Shown piece by piece: positions 52,763 to 64,000 of a stretch of 64,000 nt of DNA (position 1 is its first letter; each line of letters begins with the position of its first letter). Under the pieces are notes generated by a model. That model searched no databases, had not been told where the DNA came from, and worked only from the letters and a program-made list of their open reading frames with translations. Origin of the DNA: Trichoplax sp. H2 (lineage: Eukaryota > Placozoa > Uniplacotomia > Trichoplacea); assembly GCA_003344405.1 (NCBI GenBank), contig NOWV01000183.1:1-64000 (forward strand), in the 5' to 3' direction. The translations under genes and the position numbers were made by a program.

Positions 52763-52933
52763 AATTTTTGGATTTTTGTTCATGAAAAATATCGTAAGAG
52801 TTGATTTTTGAGATTTGGACTTTTTGTTATGAATTTGAAACTTTGGAATTTTATGACGTGACTTGAAGTCACATTAGGAGATTTAGTGAGGAAAATAGAA
52901 AATAAGATGGAAATTGGCAGAGGTTGTGTTGAT

Positions 52934-52953
52934 NNNNNNNNNNNNNNNNNNNN
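52934..52953. other. assembly gap 2 (20 N)
   Basis: Fixed-size N run; the next contig begins with a copy of 52060-52217. Confidence 0.98.
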
Positions 52954-53111
52954 CTCTTATGAAATTCTGCGAGATTAGTAATATGAAAAGAATAATACAG
53001 GTCATAATAAACTTGAAGTGTTCAATAAGCAGATAAATGTGAATATTACTGCATCAGAAATCAATAATACCTTAATGACTATCGTAGATTAATTAATACT
53101 TTATTAAGTGT
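52954..53111 (+). repeat. gap-flanking duplicate B, copy 2
   Basis: Second copy of 52060-52217. After it the contig continues into unique AT-rich DNA that runs to the GPCR gene. Confidence 0.9.
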
Positions 53112-54467
53112 GCATGTATATCATATGCGCTAAGATTTTAAGATATAGTTAATTTTTCATTTGTTAAGTTACTAGAAATGCTATGTTGTTCTGTAGACAC
53201 CAATAGTTAAACATTTGCATGCGAGAATTCTTAATTTCAAAGAAATTATTAATTTTCGGAGTTTACTAGCTTTGCAATAATTTAATTGAATTTATATTAT
53301 CAAAGTAGTGCCCATTATTTATAGCGTGAAATATTTAGTCAGAAAAATATCTAATTTTTGCTTAGAATGTAAATATGTAGCGTATATTATGGAAATTATG
53401 CATTTATGCATGTAGAAACAGAATCTATCCGACGATTAATGGTAACTGAATCCATTCAAATTCATGTCCGGTATAACAAAGTAGAAGAAGCAAATTTTAA
53501 TTCACAACGCAACTTTACAGCAAAATGATAGCTTCTATACCCCATTTGCAATACTCCTATTCATATAAACGTATATCGGGATGCATATGATTGATAGAGC
53601 ATATTATTATCACTTCATAGCTAAATGATAAGATACGAATATATCCAATCTAGATATCATTAATTTCAAAGATTGTAATTGACCCTACTCGGTAATTGTT
53701 ATTATATGAATATTTAAAAGCCTGTTAATATAATTTGTAAAATCAGTTTAGATTACGGAATTGATTGAAGAAACATGAATGAATAAGATTGCTTGTGGTC
53801 TATCTTTCCATAAATGTGATGAAAGTAAAATTATTTAAAGTAAAAATATTTAAAGTTGCATGCTCATTGAATCTATTTCACTTATTGCCTTGATTATACT
53901 TTGAATTAATAAAGGGCCTCAGAATGTTTCGTATTAATTAATTATTATTCCCAAAATTTAAGTAAATCAATCAAATGGGATATCTATAAATGATTGCCTT
54001 TTAGTGATTTTTATTTCGTTGAGAGTAACTGTGTTTGAGTTATATAATTTTTTCACGCGAAGTTTTTAAAGCCAGCTGAGTAAGTGAGAAATCTATGAAT
54101 TCTTTTTATGTAAACTGATAGTTAGCCATCTAATGTTAATCTATCTTAGTTGTATGCACTGGCATCAAATAAGAGCTATATTTTCAAAGCCTTCTAGCAA
54201 TTCCAAGTTGACGTTACTAAAATTGACTAAAGAAGTCTCTGTAACTTAAGAAAAACAGTCCTATCAGCAGTCCTATTCAGATAACTAGTCCATATAACAT
54301 CAGTAAGGAAAGCATCAACAAATTAATATTTTCTCTGTAAACTTCCTTGTATTGACCAAAATCTTTATTTTTAAAGTTGACAATTTAGTATAAATATCCT
54401 AGTGGATTCCAATTATCGCCTTTCTTTTACATTTACGGTAGATGCTAAATAAAAAGTAAAAGAAAGC
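53112..54467. other. AT-rich spacer and probable GPCR 3' UTR
   Basis: No gene seen. On the minus strand an AATAAA (TTTATT at 54364-54369) lies about 100 bp beyond the GPCR stop and is a candidate poly(A) signal. Confidence 0.5.
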
Positions 54468-55646
54468 CTAACCATAAGTTTTTGCTGCACTATTGTCAGC
54501 ATCAGAATAGTAAGCTTCATCGCTTCGTTTTAACTCCATCGGGCGAGCTGTTATTTGATTTTGCATGACATAAGACCTCTTGGATTTCCTGTAATGTCCT
54601 GATTCACTTGCAGTTCGGCGATTGAATGAAAATGATTCTTCAGGAATCTGTGTTTTTTGACCAGAATGGCTGCATGTACGTGGCTTGATGGATGATGGTT
54701 CGCCTTCACTTGGCGTTATCATATTGGATTTTTTGCATGGGCAGATAATGCGACGATACTGTTGCCGAAATTGTGGTATTTGAAATCCATAAATAACTGG
54801 ATTAATACTGCTGTTGATAAATACAAGGACAGTTGTAATAAAGTAGAAACCCGTCGGGATATAAACGTTTTCTTGGCCAAATGGAATAACAATAAATACA
54901 ATTACACTCCATGGTGCATAACATAATACGAAGGCTAATATGACGATTCCCATGGTTCTAGTGACTAGCGCACTTTGTCTCTTGGATCTTGATGATTTTA
55001 ATGCTGGACGTTTCTTTTTTAAATAAATATATATACGAATGTAGCAAAATATGATGATACTAAACGGTAGTAAGAAATCAATAACAACTTCCAGGATACC
55101 GTTGATTAATCCACTAATTCCGACACTCCATGTTGGAATGCATGCCATTTCTACGGGATTAAATTCATTGGCACTCCAGCCCAGTATAGGCCATAACGCG
55201 ACAAAAGTACTCCATAACCAAACAAAAATAGAGACGTAAATTGCATGGCGCCGTTTAGGCCGAGTTGTAGTTGAACGGCATATAATGCGATAACGGAAGT
55301 AACTGATAAACATCAATGTATAAATAGAGCCAATGAAGCAGATGCCGCTAATAGTAGAATGGATATTACACCATACGACACCATAATAATAACGATCAGC
55401 AACAATATTAATCAAATATAAGGGCAAGCGTCCTAAAGCTGTTAAGAAATCTAGTAAGGCTAAATTGAGTAATAAAATATTTGTTGCTGTTCGCATGCGA
55501 CGTTCATTTAATATCGCAATACTAGCAAGCAAATTACCTAAAACTGCTGTGATAATAATAAATACTATAATTCCTATCTTAGTCGCGATCCACTCGCTAG
55601 GTGTTCCACATGTCGAATTTATGCAGGGTGTGCTATTGGTAGACAT
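54468..55646 (-). CDS. class A GPCR, melatonin-receptor-like, single exon
   Basis: Rhodopsin-class seven-helix receptor, 392 aa, intronless, at the plasma membrane. N-terminus with two NST sequons (N4, N10). TM1 carries GN at 37-38, TM2 NLALLDFL with D66, TM3 starts at C93 and pairs with C169 in loop 2. The DRY position is FRY (117-119). TM6 has CYAP (242-245) instead of CWxP, and TM7 ends NPVIY (282-286). CPC at 302-304 is a likely palmitoylation site. FIGSIYTL before the FRY motif and FRQQYRRII after TM7 resemble melatonin receptors (VIGSI, FRKEYRRII). The opsin Schiff-base lysine position, six before the NPxxY Asn, is Phe, so it is not a retinal-binding opsin of the usual kind, although lysine-less placozoan opsin relatives are an alternative. 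The long Ser/Thr/Lys-rich tail could be phosphorylated. The ligand is unknown. Start: first ATG, correct N-terminal length. Confidence 0.93.
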   Translation of the reverse strand: MSTNSTPCINSTCGTPSEWIATKIGIIVFIIITAVLGNLLASIAILNERRMRTATNILLLNLALLDFLTALGRLPLYLINIVADRYYYGVVWCNIHSTISGICFIGSIYTLMFISYFRYRIICRSTTTRPKRRHAIYVSIFVWLWSTFVALWPILGWSANEFNPVEMACIPTWSVGISGLINGILEVVIDFLLPFSIIIFCYIRIYIYLKKKRPALKSSRSKRQSALVTRTMGIVILAFVLCYAPWSVIVFIVIPFGQENVYIPTGFYFITTVLVFINSSINPVIYGFQIPQFRQQYRRIICPCKKSNMITPSEGEPSSIKPRTCSHSGQKTQIPEESFSFNRRTASESGHYRKSKRSYVMQNQITARPMELKRSDEAYYSDADNSAAKTYG

Positions 55647-55702
55647 GATTTCCTTGTTAGCGATTGAATAATCCTATCACCGTTTAACGAGGGTATATCT
55701 TG

Positions 55703-55904
55703 AATCTTAAATTTCTGCAAAGTTTAAATAAAAACTGAAAAATTCGAATAAGTGGAAGTTACAATTTAGATCAAGAGTGATAGTTTAGAAACGTTTAAGA
55801 AATCCAGCAAGGCTAAATCTTAAATTTCTTTTGAGTTTAAATACAAATTGGAAAGATTTAAATGAGTGAAAGTTACAATTTAGATCAAGATTGATATTTT
55901 AACT
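55703..55904. repeat. 113-bp tandem duplication upstream of the GPCR
   Basis: AATCTTAAATTTC at 55703 recurs at 55816, and the later block GAAGTTACAATTTAGATCA / GAAAGTTACAATTTAGATCA recurs with the same order. Between the units lies TTAAGAAATCCAGCAAGG (55795-55818 with flanks), nearly identical to the antisense of the receptor's TM2 codons at 55442-55465. Confidence 0.8.
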
Positions 55905-58900
55905 CTGAGCAAAATAACATGAATACGACCCGGTCAATGTTAATCTGATGTCATCGCCTCCTATTAAGATTTTATAATGATTAATAGACTTTTAGATTTG
56001 CAAAGAGGGAGCCAATCGTGATTTTGATGCAACAAGGCCTACTTCCAAGGAATAATAGTGTTCTTTTTGATAAAGAAGTAAACTGAAAACTTGAATTGAA
56101 AATTTTTACTAATCTTTTGCGCGACGAGTCTCTGGATCTTTAATAATTTACTTTAGAAGAAAACTTAAGACAATTGATATCATGAATTCCTGATTATATA
56201 AAAATTAGGAAGGAATATAGTGACTACTAATCCAGCACAGTAAACAGTATATTATTTTGATATAGGTTTTATTTCCAGGAATTAACAAGTCCAAAATAGA
56301 AAGGTTCATTAGTAAATTATCTGCCGGAAACTGCTACCAATGTTGCACATAAATGACTTGGCCACAATCCAAATTTCGATGCGCTTACTTCTTAAGGGTG
56401 CTTGATAAACGTCTGTTCTCTAATCTTCCTTCGTTCTGCAATGAATTGCAAAATATTTTTAATGATAGTCAAATCATACAAAAAATTTTGGCATCAAATA
56501 CAAGTATTATAGTCTAGTATCCGTTTTATAGTAAATTAATAAGGTGATTGTAGGCAAAGTATTAACATATTACAGAGGTATAAATGCGAACAAATTAATA
56601 ACGATTAAAAGGGTGCTAGAAATTGGGTCAAACTCATAATTTATTCTAATTTCTTTGCGAGAGTAATATTTCTCATATTTCTAGCCTCTACTACATGCTA
56701 AGCGGTTCAATTAGAAGTTTTGCATCTGAAGAACAGCATTTATGAATTTCTTTTACGCATTGTTAATATTGTTTACTCTGACAGACATCTAAAATGGATC
56801 AAGCAGATGTAACTTTATTTTTATTTACTGAAGGTTTGAGCGTTGCAGTAAACTACGGTGTCTTAAATCGGTCCTGCATAAAAAATAAGGACGTGACTCA
56901 ACATGAGGAAGAGATATTACATGTTCTTATGCAAATTCTAGCTTGCCACGAAGGATAACGGCAGATTACATATGACTTCTTATTGTAACAAATGGTATAA
57001 ACCCGGAAGCGATTTAAAATTGAACATCTTGTAGCATAAAGGTGTATAGAATCATGAACGCAAAATTATGGCCTTGGACTAATAAAGGGGCATAAAATGG
57101 CAAGATATCTACGTCTTTTAAAGTAAATATGACGATAACTTGCCTTCGATATTTGCTGATCTGGTAATATGAGTTGCCTCTAAGACTTAGATCGGATTGA
57201 AATTATACATCGATTTTCTCAATTTCGTCCTGTTAATAACTAAAATACATACCACTATAAGCTAGCGCTATCTCTGCTATAAAATGAAAACTAATAAATA
57301 CCGTAATTTTAATAAACAATCGCGATAGACATCAATTGCCTAATAGTTACGAAAATTCCGCTTAAAACGATTGTAATTTACTACATAAATGTTTTGCAAG
57401 GATAGTATTTAACAAATTAGCTTCTATAAAACTGATACTATAAGGTTATAAAGATTTCATGAGAATGATGTTAATTAGTCGAGTTTATACTGTTAGAGTT
57501 GTTATTAAAAGAATTATATTAAGATTGGATGTACCAATATTTTTTTTATGAGATAAAATTAGTAAATTGAATTGAAATTTTCCGAAATTTTATAGTTTTA
57601 ACCAATCATAATTGGGGTCGATATGTAGAGCAAAGGGTTTTGAGAACGAGCAAAAACAAACATGAGTTATTGTTGACTTTGGAAATGTCTACAACAACCA
57701 ATTCAGGATGACTTAATGATTTTCTTAATTGTTTGAGCGATATTTTATATTTTCAAATAAGTTACATTCTGCCAAAGTTTGAATTGAACCGATCTGAGTT
57801 TTTCGGCTCGAGAATACGATAATAAATCAGTTCTGAATCAAATAGTTTGCTTAACGCTGATAGATCTCATATTTAAAAACTACTAAATCTATTGCATTTG
57901 TTCAAAGGAATGATATACATGAAACAAAGTCCAAAATTTCTATAAATTATAGATGAAAATGTCTTAAAATAAAGTTATGCAAATTTAGAAAAAAATCATC
58001 AGATTTCGATATTAAAATTTAATTGATATATATCAATAAGTAATGATATTCGTTAAAATTCTTCATAGAAATTTCACCTGAAAGCGATTTTTCTCGCTGA
58101 CTTAACTCAGTCTTGTTAATCTTATCACCAAAGGAAACTGATTGCTAGAAAAATGTTACAGAATTCAATTTCGATACAGAAGATGAGGGATAAAGTTATT
58201 GATAATTTGTAGTACAATCAAATCAATTTTGTCTTTCATCTTTAAACTAAATCGCCTTAAAAACGCTAATAAAGGTTATTAATTGTGCGTAAGAATTTAT
58301 TTTCAATCTAGATTAACATTAATACTAGTATTGAATAACATTCATTTGTAAAATCCGCCTATAGCTAACATGTGCTATTATTCCAGGCGCCAAGATTACT
58401 GCTATTGTAACTGTTACGCTCCGTAAAATAATTTTACTTGATCTAAGACATATTCTAAGCTATCTATAATTTCTATCCTGTTGCAATTATACCTTGTTGT
58501 TATCAAAGTGGGAAATATTATCCGTTTCAAATACTGAACTTTATTCGAATTCTATGCAGATGATACAACTGTAGACATATAAGCTATTAATACGCTAAAT
58601 AAGCATTACCTGGCTTTTTCGGCTCCGCTAATGCCATAGAATAAAAGTAAGCAATTTAAGCTACGTATATCCAGCATAGGCAAATAGTGAGATTTTGTCC
58701 AATTTAAATGTGGAATGGATAAATTTTGTCAATAGCTCTGGAATTTTAAACGATGGTAGATGGTGCTTATATTTAGCTATAACCTGAATAACATATTAAA
58801 TCCATTTAGATTATTTATTAATGCATACAACCTTTACCAATTTATAGTTAATCAAAGACCTACTGCTTTCTGATCATTTAACTACCAGGGCAAGAAATCA

Positions 58901-59471
58901 CTGGATAACGAAGGCATTTACAACTTTGAACTTTTTACAATTGCTTGCCTAGGAACAACACAGAGGCTTCGAATTACAACCAATTTTTGAGAACTTCTTA
59001 AACATAGAAACGATATCATAAATTAGAAAATATACTACATTTCAATGGATCTTGCCAAATTATGATAGCAAGAATAGTGAAGAACGAACAATTGCTGCCA
59101 GTTTAATCTCTAGTTATGTCATTATTTAATAGAAGCTAAACAGAGAGCAGATAGATTTTAACAAAATACCGAAGCATCATCTGCATACAATGTAAATCAA
59201 AGTTCTTTTAAGTAGATTTAGTTTTGATTCAGGAAGATTTGTGTTAACCAATTACAACTACTACAGTTGAACTATACCAATATAACTGATGCAATAAATT
59301 AACCATCGGGTGACAAGATAGAAATCAGATTGAATATGGATCGCTTTCAAATTAAAATTTCTCCATCAGAAATACGACTAAAAAGCTATATATTCCCTCT
59401 TTTTTGAGATATTTGAAGAAAGTTTTGTTTGTTTCACATGATTAATACCTTGCAAAACAACTGTATATTAT

Positions 59472-59573
59472 CAAGATAGAGAAATGATTCTCTCTGTATT
59501 ATCAGTAAAGTATGGAAGTTATTGACGTATAAACATGAATAATATTGTGATATATTGTATTATCTCTATCTTG
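59472..59573. repeat. 11-bp inverted repeat, about 100-bp span
   Basis: CAAGATAGAGA at 59472-59482 and TCTCTATCTTG at 59563-59573 are perfect reverse complements around an AT-rich interior. This may be a tiny MITE remnant. Confidence 0.5.
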
Positions 59574-59916
59574 TAACAAATTGATCATCAAATTATTATT
59601 TTACGCTTGGTTGGATTTCCTGTTCTATAGGAAAATAATCTCGTTAGGAATTAATCAATGATGTTGCGATCACGGCAATCAACTATGAAATGAACTCAAA
59701 ACAACTGAAGGTCGATAAAGGAAACCAAGGATTTGAAGTAGTAACATTAAAAATTAATGTTCGTTTATTATGGAGATATGTAATACAGCAAACTGCCTTA
59801 ATAAAGCCTTAGAATTTACATTCTAGAAACTAGCTCAAATAATTACAATCCGTGGTTGACTAGCAGAATAATAGAATAAAGTTTATTCGCACTTGAGTAA
59901 GTACGATATTTTTTAG

Positions 59917-60378
59917 TCTATCATAAGATCGATTTTAGATGATGAATTTGATCCATTCTATTCCGTTCATCTGTGGGCATGCTATGATGAAACGAATAAA
60001 ATCAATAGAACAAAAAGAGTAGCAGTAAACGCTGTCTTAAGAAAATTTCAATGACGGTCTAATGAGAAATTGTACTTAAAAGAGATCCATCTTTACAATA
60101 TTAATCCATTAATGACGGTATAGAATGGATTTGATTAATACAAAAAATTTTTTAATCGCCACGCTTTGATATCATACCTTGAATATAGATAAGGAAAAGC
60201 GATCAAAAGTTGTCTTCAAGAATGGATTTTAGTAATCGTTCTATGTTACAATTTAGAATACAAGTGGGAAGAAATTGGCGTCAATTTAAATTTATACCAA
60301 TCTAGCCTACAACAGAATAGAGCCAATCTAGGAAAGACAATCGTTTCAATGATGAATTGGGTGGAATTGATGTTTTAA
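59917..60378 (+). pseudogene. decayed frame ending in a death-domain-like segment
   Basis: One frame runs about 150 codons with four internal stops (60052, then TAG, TAA and TAA before 60193). The first part reads FDPFYSVHLWACYDE then INRTKRVAVNAVLRKFQ. The last part reads KWEEIGVNLNLYQSSLQQ followed by KTIVSMMNWVE, matching the death-domain pattern of W, IG, L-x-L, a charged or polar helix and a final M-x-x-W. All parts share one frame, which argues for a former gene rather than chance. The parent gene and full domain set are unknown. Confidence 0.35.
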
Positions 60379-63300
60379 ACAAGTCAATAAAATTGAAAAC
60401 CCAATAAGATCTTTCCAATACAACTCTTTCTGATCAAATAACTGAAACATTATCATTTCCTTCCCATTTTATAGATGACGGTACCAAATGTAGTTTGCAA
60501 TTGACCTAATTATCCACTTAACAAATAAGAACAATATAACACCAGACTATTCAAATTTATGCAGCATCTCTTTATTGCCGTCAATGAGAATGACAATACT
60601 TGTTTTGTCGCAATTACTGATGACTGATTAAGTCAACATCGTCCAAGCAATTACTGCTTAGCTGATCAATCAAAATAAAAGGTTAGTGATTGATTTGATA
60701 CTTCATCAATTGACAGTCTCGAAGAGTAGATCACACAGTATTGTTGGTTCTCATGGTGATCATCGTCATAATTATACAATCTATCATGTTAATTCTTATT
60801 ACGACATTAAAATAAATTGAAAATGAATTTATTATAGGCTTTATATCATAATCAACCAATCAAGAAATAGATAATTCAATGTAGGTGATAGAATCATAAT
60901 AGTTAGTCATCATATCTACTGACGCTAAGAATAAAAAAGTAACAATATTTTAGCCGCTTAATTGAAAGACTATCACACATTTGATTATTCTTGTTGAGTA
61001 AATACTAGAGATTGACCAATTACTAAGCGAACTTGTAGGCTTTACCAAGTGGTTGTGGATAGATCTACTGTTAGATAAAAAAATAAATAGATTACGGATC
61101 GATAAAGTACCGTATATAGGATTCGATTGGACTGCTATTATTCTACTCTGCACAACAAATCTTTGTGATCATTCTCCAATCATTAGTACTTGATTACATA
61201 AACCTCAATTCGATATCATAGGACATACAAATGGCTTATGCTATGATTTTTTTTAGATTGAAAAGTGGTTTCATGCACATTATTACATCAGCATCATCAA
61301 GACTACCTTGTATTCTGTAGTAATTTCCGTTATCTACCTTTGATAAGATCATTTTTAAATGCTTACTGTATGTCCTTGGAATTAAGCAATTTATTATCGC
61401 TCACGGAGACCAAAAATATTCGCTTTTGCGGAATAATCTCTTATAGTTGTTCAAAATTTTATAGATTGGATATGTAAATCAAGAGCTCATACTTTAAATG
61501 ATGCGAGGTTGTCATTCTACTCTTATGTTATTGCTTGTACTAGAATACCGCTAAAGAAATTCTGATATTACTCATTTACTCACAATATGATAGAGTTAAA
61601 ATGATTACATCCAAATCTTGTAAATCGATTGCGTATATGCTGTCTAATTACAGCTACTTTTGAGGACAATAAATATTTCCAGAAAGAATTACCGGTATCG
61701 TCTTTATATAGAATATTGAATGGGATATTTATCCCAATTACGAGAAATAGCACAGTTCAAATTCATTCAAATAATTACAGAGCAAAGAAATAAAGATGTT
61801 ATTCATCTATCAATTTTTTTTAAATGACCTACCTTTTATTATAATATTATACTTTATAATTAAGAATGTTGATCAAACTATCAGTAGTTAATAGCCGTAT
61901 TATGATTGCTACCGGTACTAAAAATAAATACAGTAGTCTACTGTAAGTCATACAATATGGCCGATCTTGTTTTGATTTAGGGATTTGAGTCAACTAGTAT
62001 AAAGCTTAAGGTAAATATAGTTTTATTTTGAGTTTAGCAAAAGCCCAAGATAATGATTTGGTACCCTGTCATTGCGATGTCATATTTTACACGTAATTGA
62101 TTTCATGATCTTCTATAGAGCAGTAGCAAATTTAACATTTATTGTACATTCTATTGATTATAAGTTCTTATTTAGAACCAATTCTTCTGACTTTTGAAAT
62201 TTCATTAAGGTAGGAACTTCTGAAGATAATGTAGTGCAATGAAACTGTATCTTAATGCTATATTCAATCTAATTCTCGTTTCAAACATTTCTATAAATGA
62301 TTCATTCTTGCACTGTATATTCAATAGCATGATTGTCGTTGCTCCGCTTGCTTAAAATTGATATTTTAATGTACTGTATTGACCAATGTATCGATGCCCA
62401 CCAAGAATTATATTTTTAGATATTATATGCTACTTAATTGTATTACATCCTTCAAAACAGATATTATTTTAATTATACGCGTATGATTAGTAATATCTGC
62501 TAATAATTCAATAATAAACAAATCTTTACATAATATATCTCTGTTAATATAAAGTCGACTTATCTAGTACCAACTATTTCTTAAACGATTACAGTGTATA
62601 TTAACAGCCCCTCCCATTAAGTGATAGGCCACACATGATTTGATTAATTTTGGATAGCGCAATGCAATGAGAAAACTATAATGATTGAAGGAGAACTAGA
62701 AGCATGCTTTACATATTTTAAAATAGATAAATACCGTAGAATAACTTCTCAAATCTAGAAATGTCTAATATTAGGTTAATATAATCATGCTGTATTGATA
62801 TAGACCGATAGAAACTATAATATTCCTGCAATTTAATTGAAAGAGATATTAAGTCTGCTATCTTAAAAGGGATTATCAAAAATGATAAAATTCTGCTAAT
62901 CTCCTCCAACTTTGGTAGAAGATTAAATGTAAGCATTCCCAAAAACCTTCGCAGTCAATCTGATAGCATTTATAGGATAAGTCAACCACGGTTGAGACTC
63001 TGCCAAGTGTGGTCTTTCATTAGATTACTAAGATCACCTTTATGTAGTTTAGAAACTAGAATGCTTAATTCTTCTAACAAGCAGTGCATAAATTAACAAA
63101 TTAATGTACACCATTATATTAGTGTGATTTATCTTGTACTGCAGGTAAGCATTATACATTCAATGGTAATACAAAAGAATAAGAAAATAAGAAATTCCAA
63201 TTTCATCCTTTGATGAAATTTAATGTCTCATTGGATGCTAGGATTGATAGAGCATGAGATGGTCATTTCTTCATTAAGGTTCGTCAATATTATGAACTAG

Positions 63301-64000
63301 ATAGCTCTAAAATGCAGGCTACTGTTTGTTAAAGGCAATATTTCATATGCTAAAAATTTATTCTCGTTGTTTCCCAGTGATTACGTTGTAGCCGCAATAT
63401 GATTAACATGAGATAACTTACTATAGAATTTATTGATGGTAATTTTATCAATAATGTTGTATTTCGTATATTTTTTGTGCAGTAAAATTCAAGGCCAGGG
63501 CAAAATCAATAAATAATTATCGCTTTTTATTACAATTTATTGAGAATCCAAAGGCTAATGGAGGATAGTAACTAACATTACAGAAAAAGGCCTCTTTATA
63601 TATAGCCGATAAAAACATCTTCGATCACCCTTATAACTGGCTAAAACTTCCTAATTAGCGCAGAAATGACACCTACTGATACTAATCTATCATATATTAC
63701 CATCTACTTTTCCATATGGGGCATAGATGATAGCTAAATACATTTTTATCTCTTATTTCAGTCGATAACGTGATTATGACTATCAAGACAGATACATCTT
63801 TACTAATATAGGATCTCTTCAACTAACATCAACAGCTATTTTAGTTGATCTTGCTAACTTCACATATAAGCAATTGCATAATCCTTTCCACTCGTATAAG
63901 TAATGATAGATACTTGATATTTCTATAGCTGTATCATAAATTGTTAGATTTTACAATGAAAGTTAGGCTTCAGAGTTTAGTCCATTAAATTGTAGTTATT

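Larger units (their letters stand above)
55905..64000. other. 8-kb gene-poor region upstream of the GPCR
   Basis: No intact gene supported. The first kilobase probably holds the GPCR promoter and 5' UTR, with no motif I can name. Open frames at 60950-61153, 61265-61477 and 62718-62942 are short and lack features. The two noteworthy items are an inverted repeat at 59472-59573 and a decayed frame at 59917-60378. Confidence 0.6.

Noticed and set aside
55051-55671. Plus-strand frames across the GPCR
   Set aside because: Antisense shadows of the receptor's single exon.
1-64000. CRISPR arrays, bacterial operons, prophage or insertion sequences
   Set aside because: Introns, ALG10, LIM and GPCR proteins show an animal nuclear genome; no spaced direct-repeat array or transposase was seen.

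Overview
The window is eukaryotic nuclear DNA: about two-thirds A+T, GT-AG introns, animal-type proteins, AATAAA-like signals and long gene-poor stretches. An early-branching animal fits best, and a placozoan such as Trichoplax is my first guess. That guess rests on overall gene style, not on a diagnostic marker. Two 20-base N runs show it is a scaffold from a draft assembly.

Layout. 1-1160: a 184-bp tandem repeat (four units) followed by a palindrome-rich element. 1389-3690 (+): two-exon ALG10, the ER glucosyltransferase that adds the last glucose to the N-glycan lipid precursor. 6422-12389 (+) and 16486-22153 (+): two tandem, diverged genes of the actin-binding LIM (abLIM/UNC-115) type. I rebuilt both exon by exon; several homologous exons have identical lengths (95, 127 and 94 nt) and the same phases. 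29727-33011 (+): a three-exon Ser/basic-rich protein with a PP1-docking-like RVTF motif. It may be a separate gene or an alternative 3' end of the second LIM gene. 33012-54467: more than 20 kb without a convincing intact gene, holding degenerate repeats, one decayed coding stretch and two assembly gaps flanked by duplicated, allele-like sequence. 54468-55646 (-): a single-exon class A GPCR, nearest in motifs to melatonin-type receptors. 55905-64000: gene-poor, with a decayed frame ending in a death-domain-like segment.

The most unusual biology is the LIM pair. Both copies have lost the second zinc finger of LIM2. The second copy has also lost the metal ligands of LIM1 and has a new N-terminal exon, and neither copy ends in the villin headpiece of typical abLIMs. 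The genes do not form a functional cluster: glycosylation, cytoskeleton and signalling genes are simply neighbours. All splice models are inferred from sequence only (splice consensus, phase and protein similarity).
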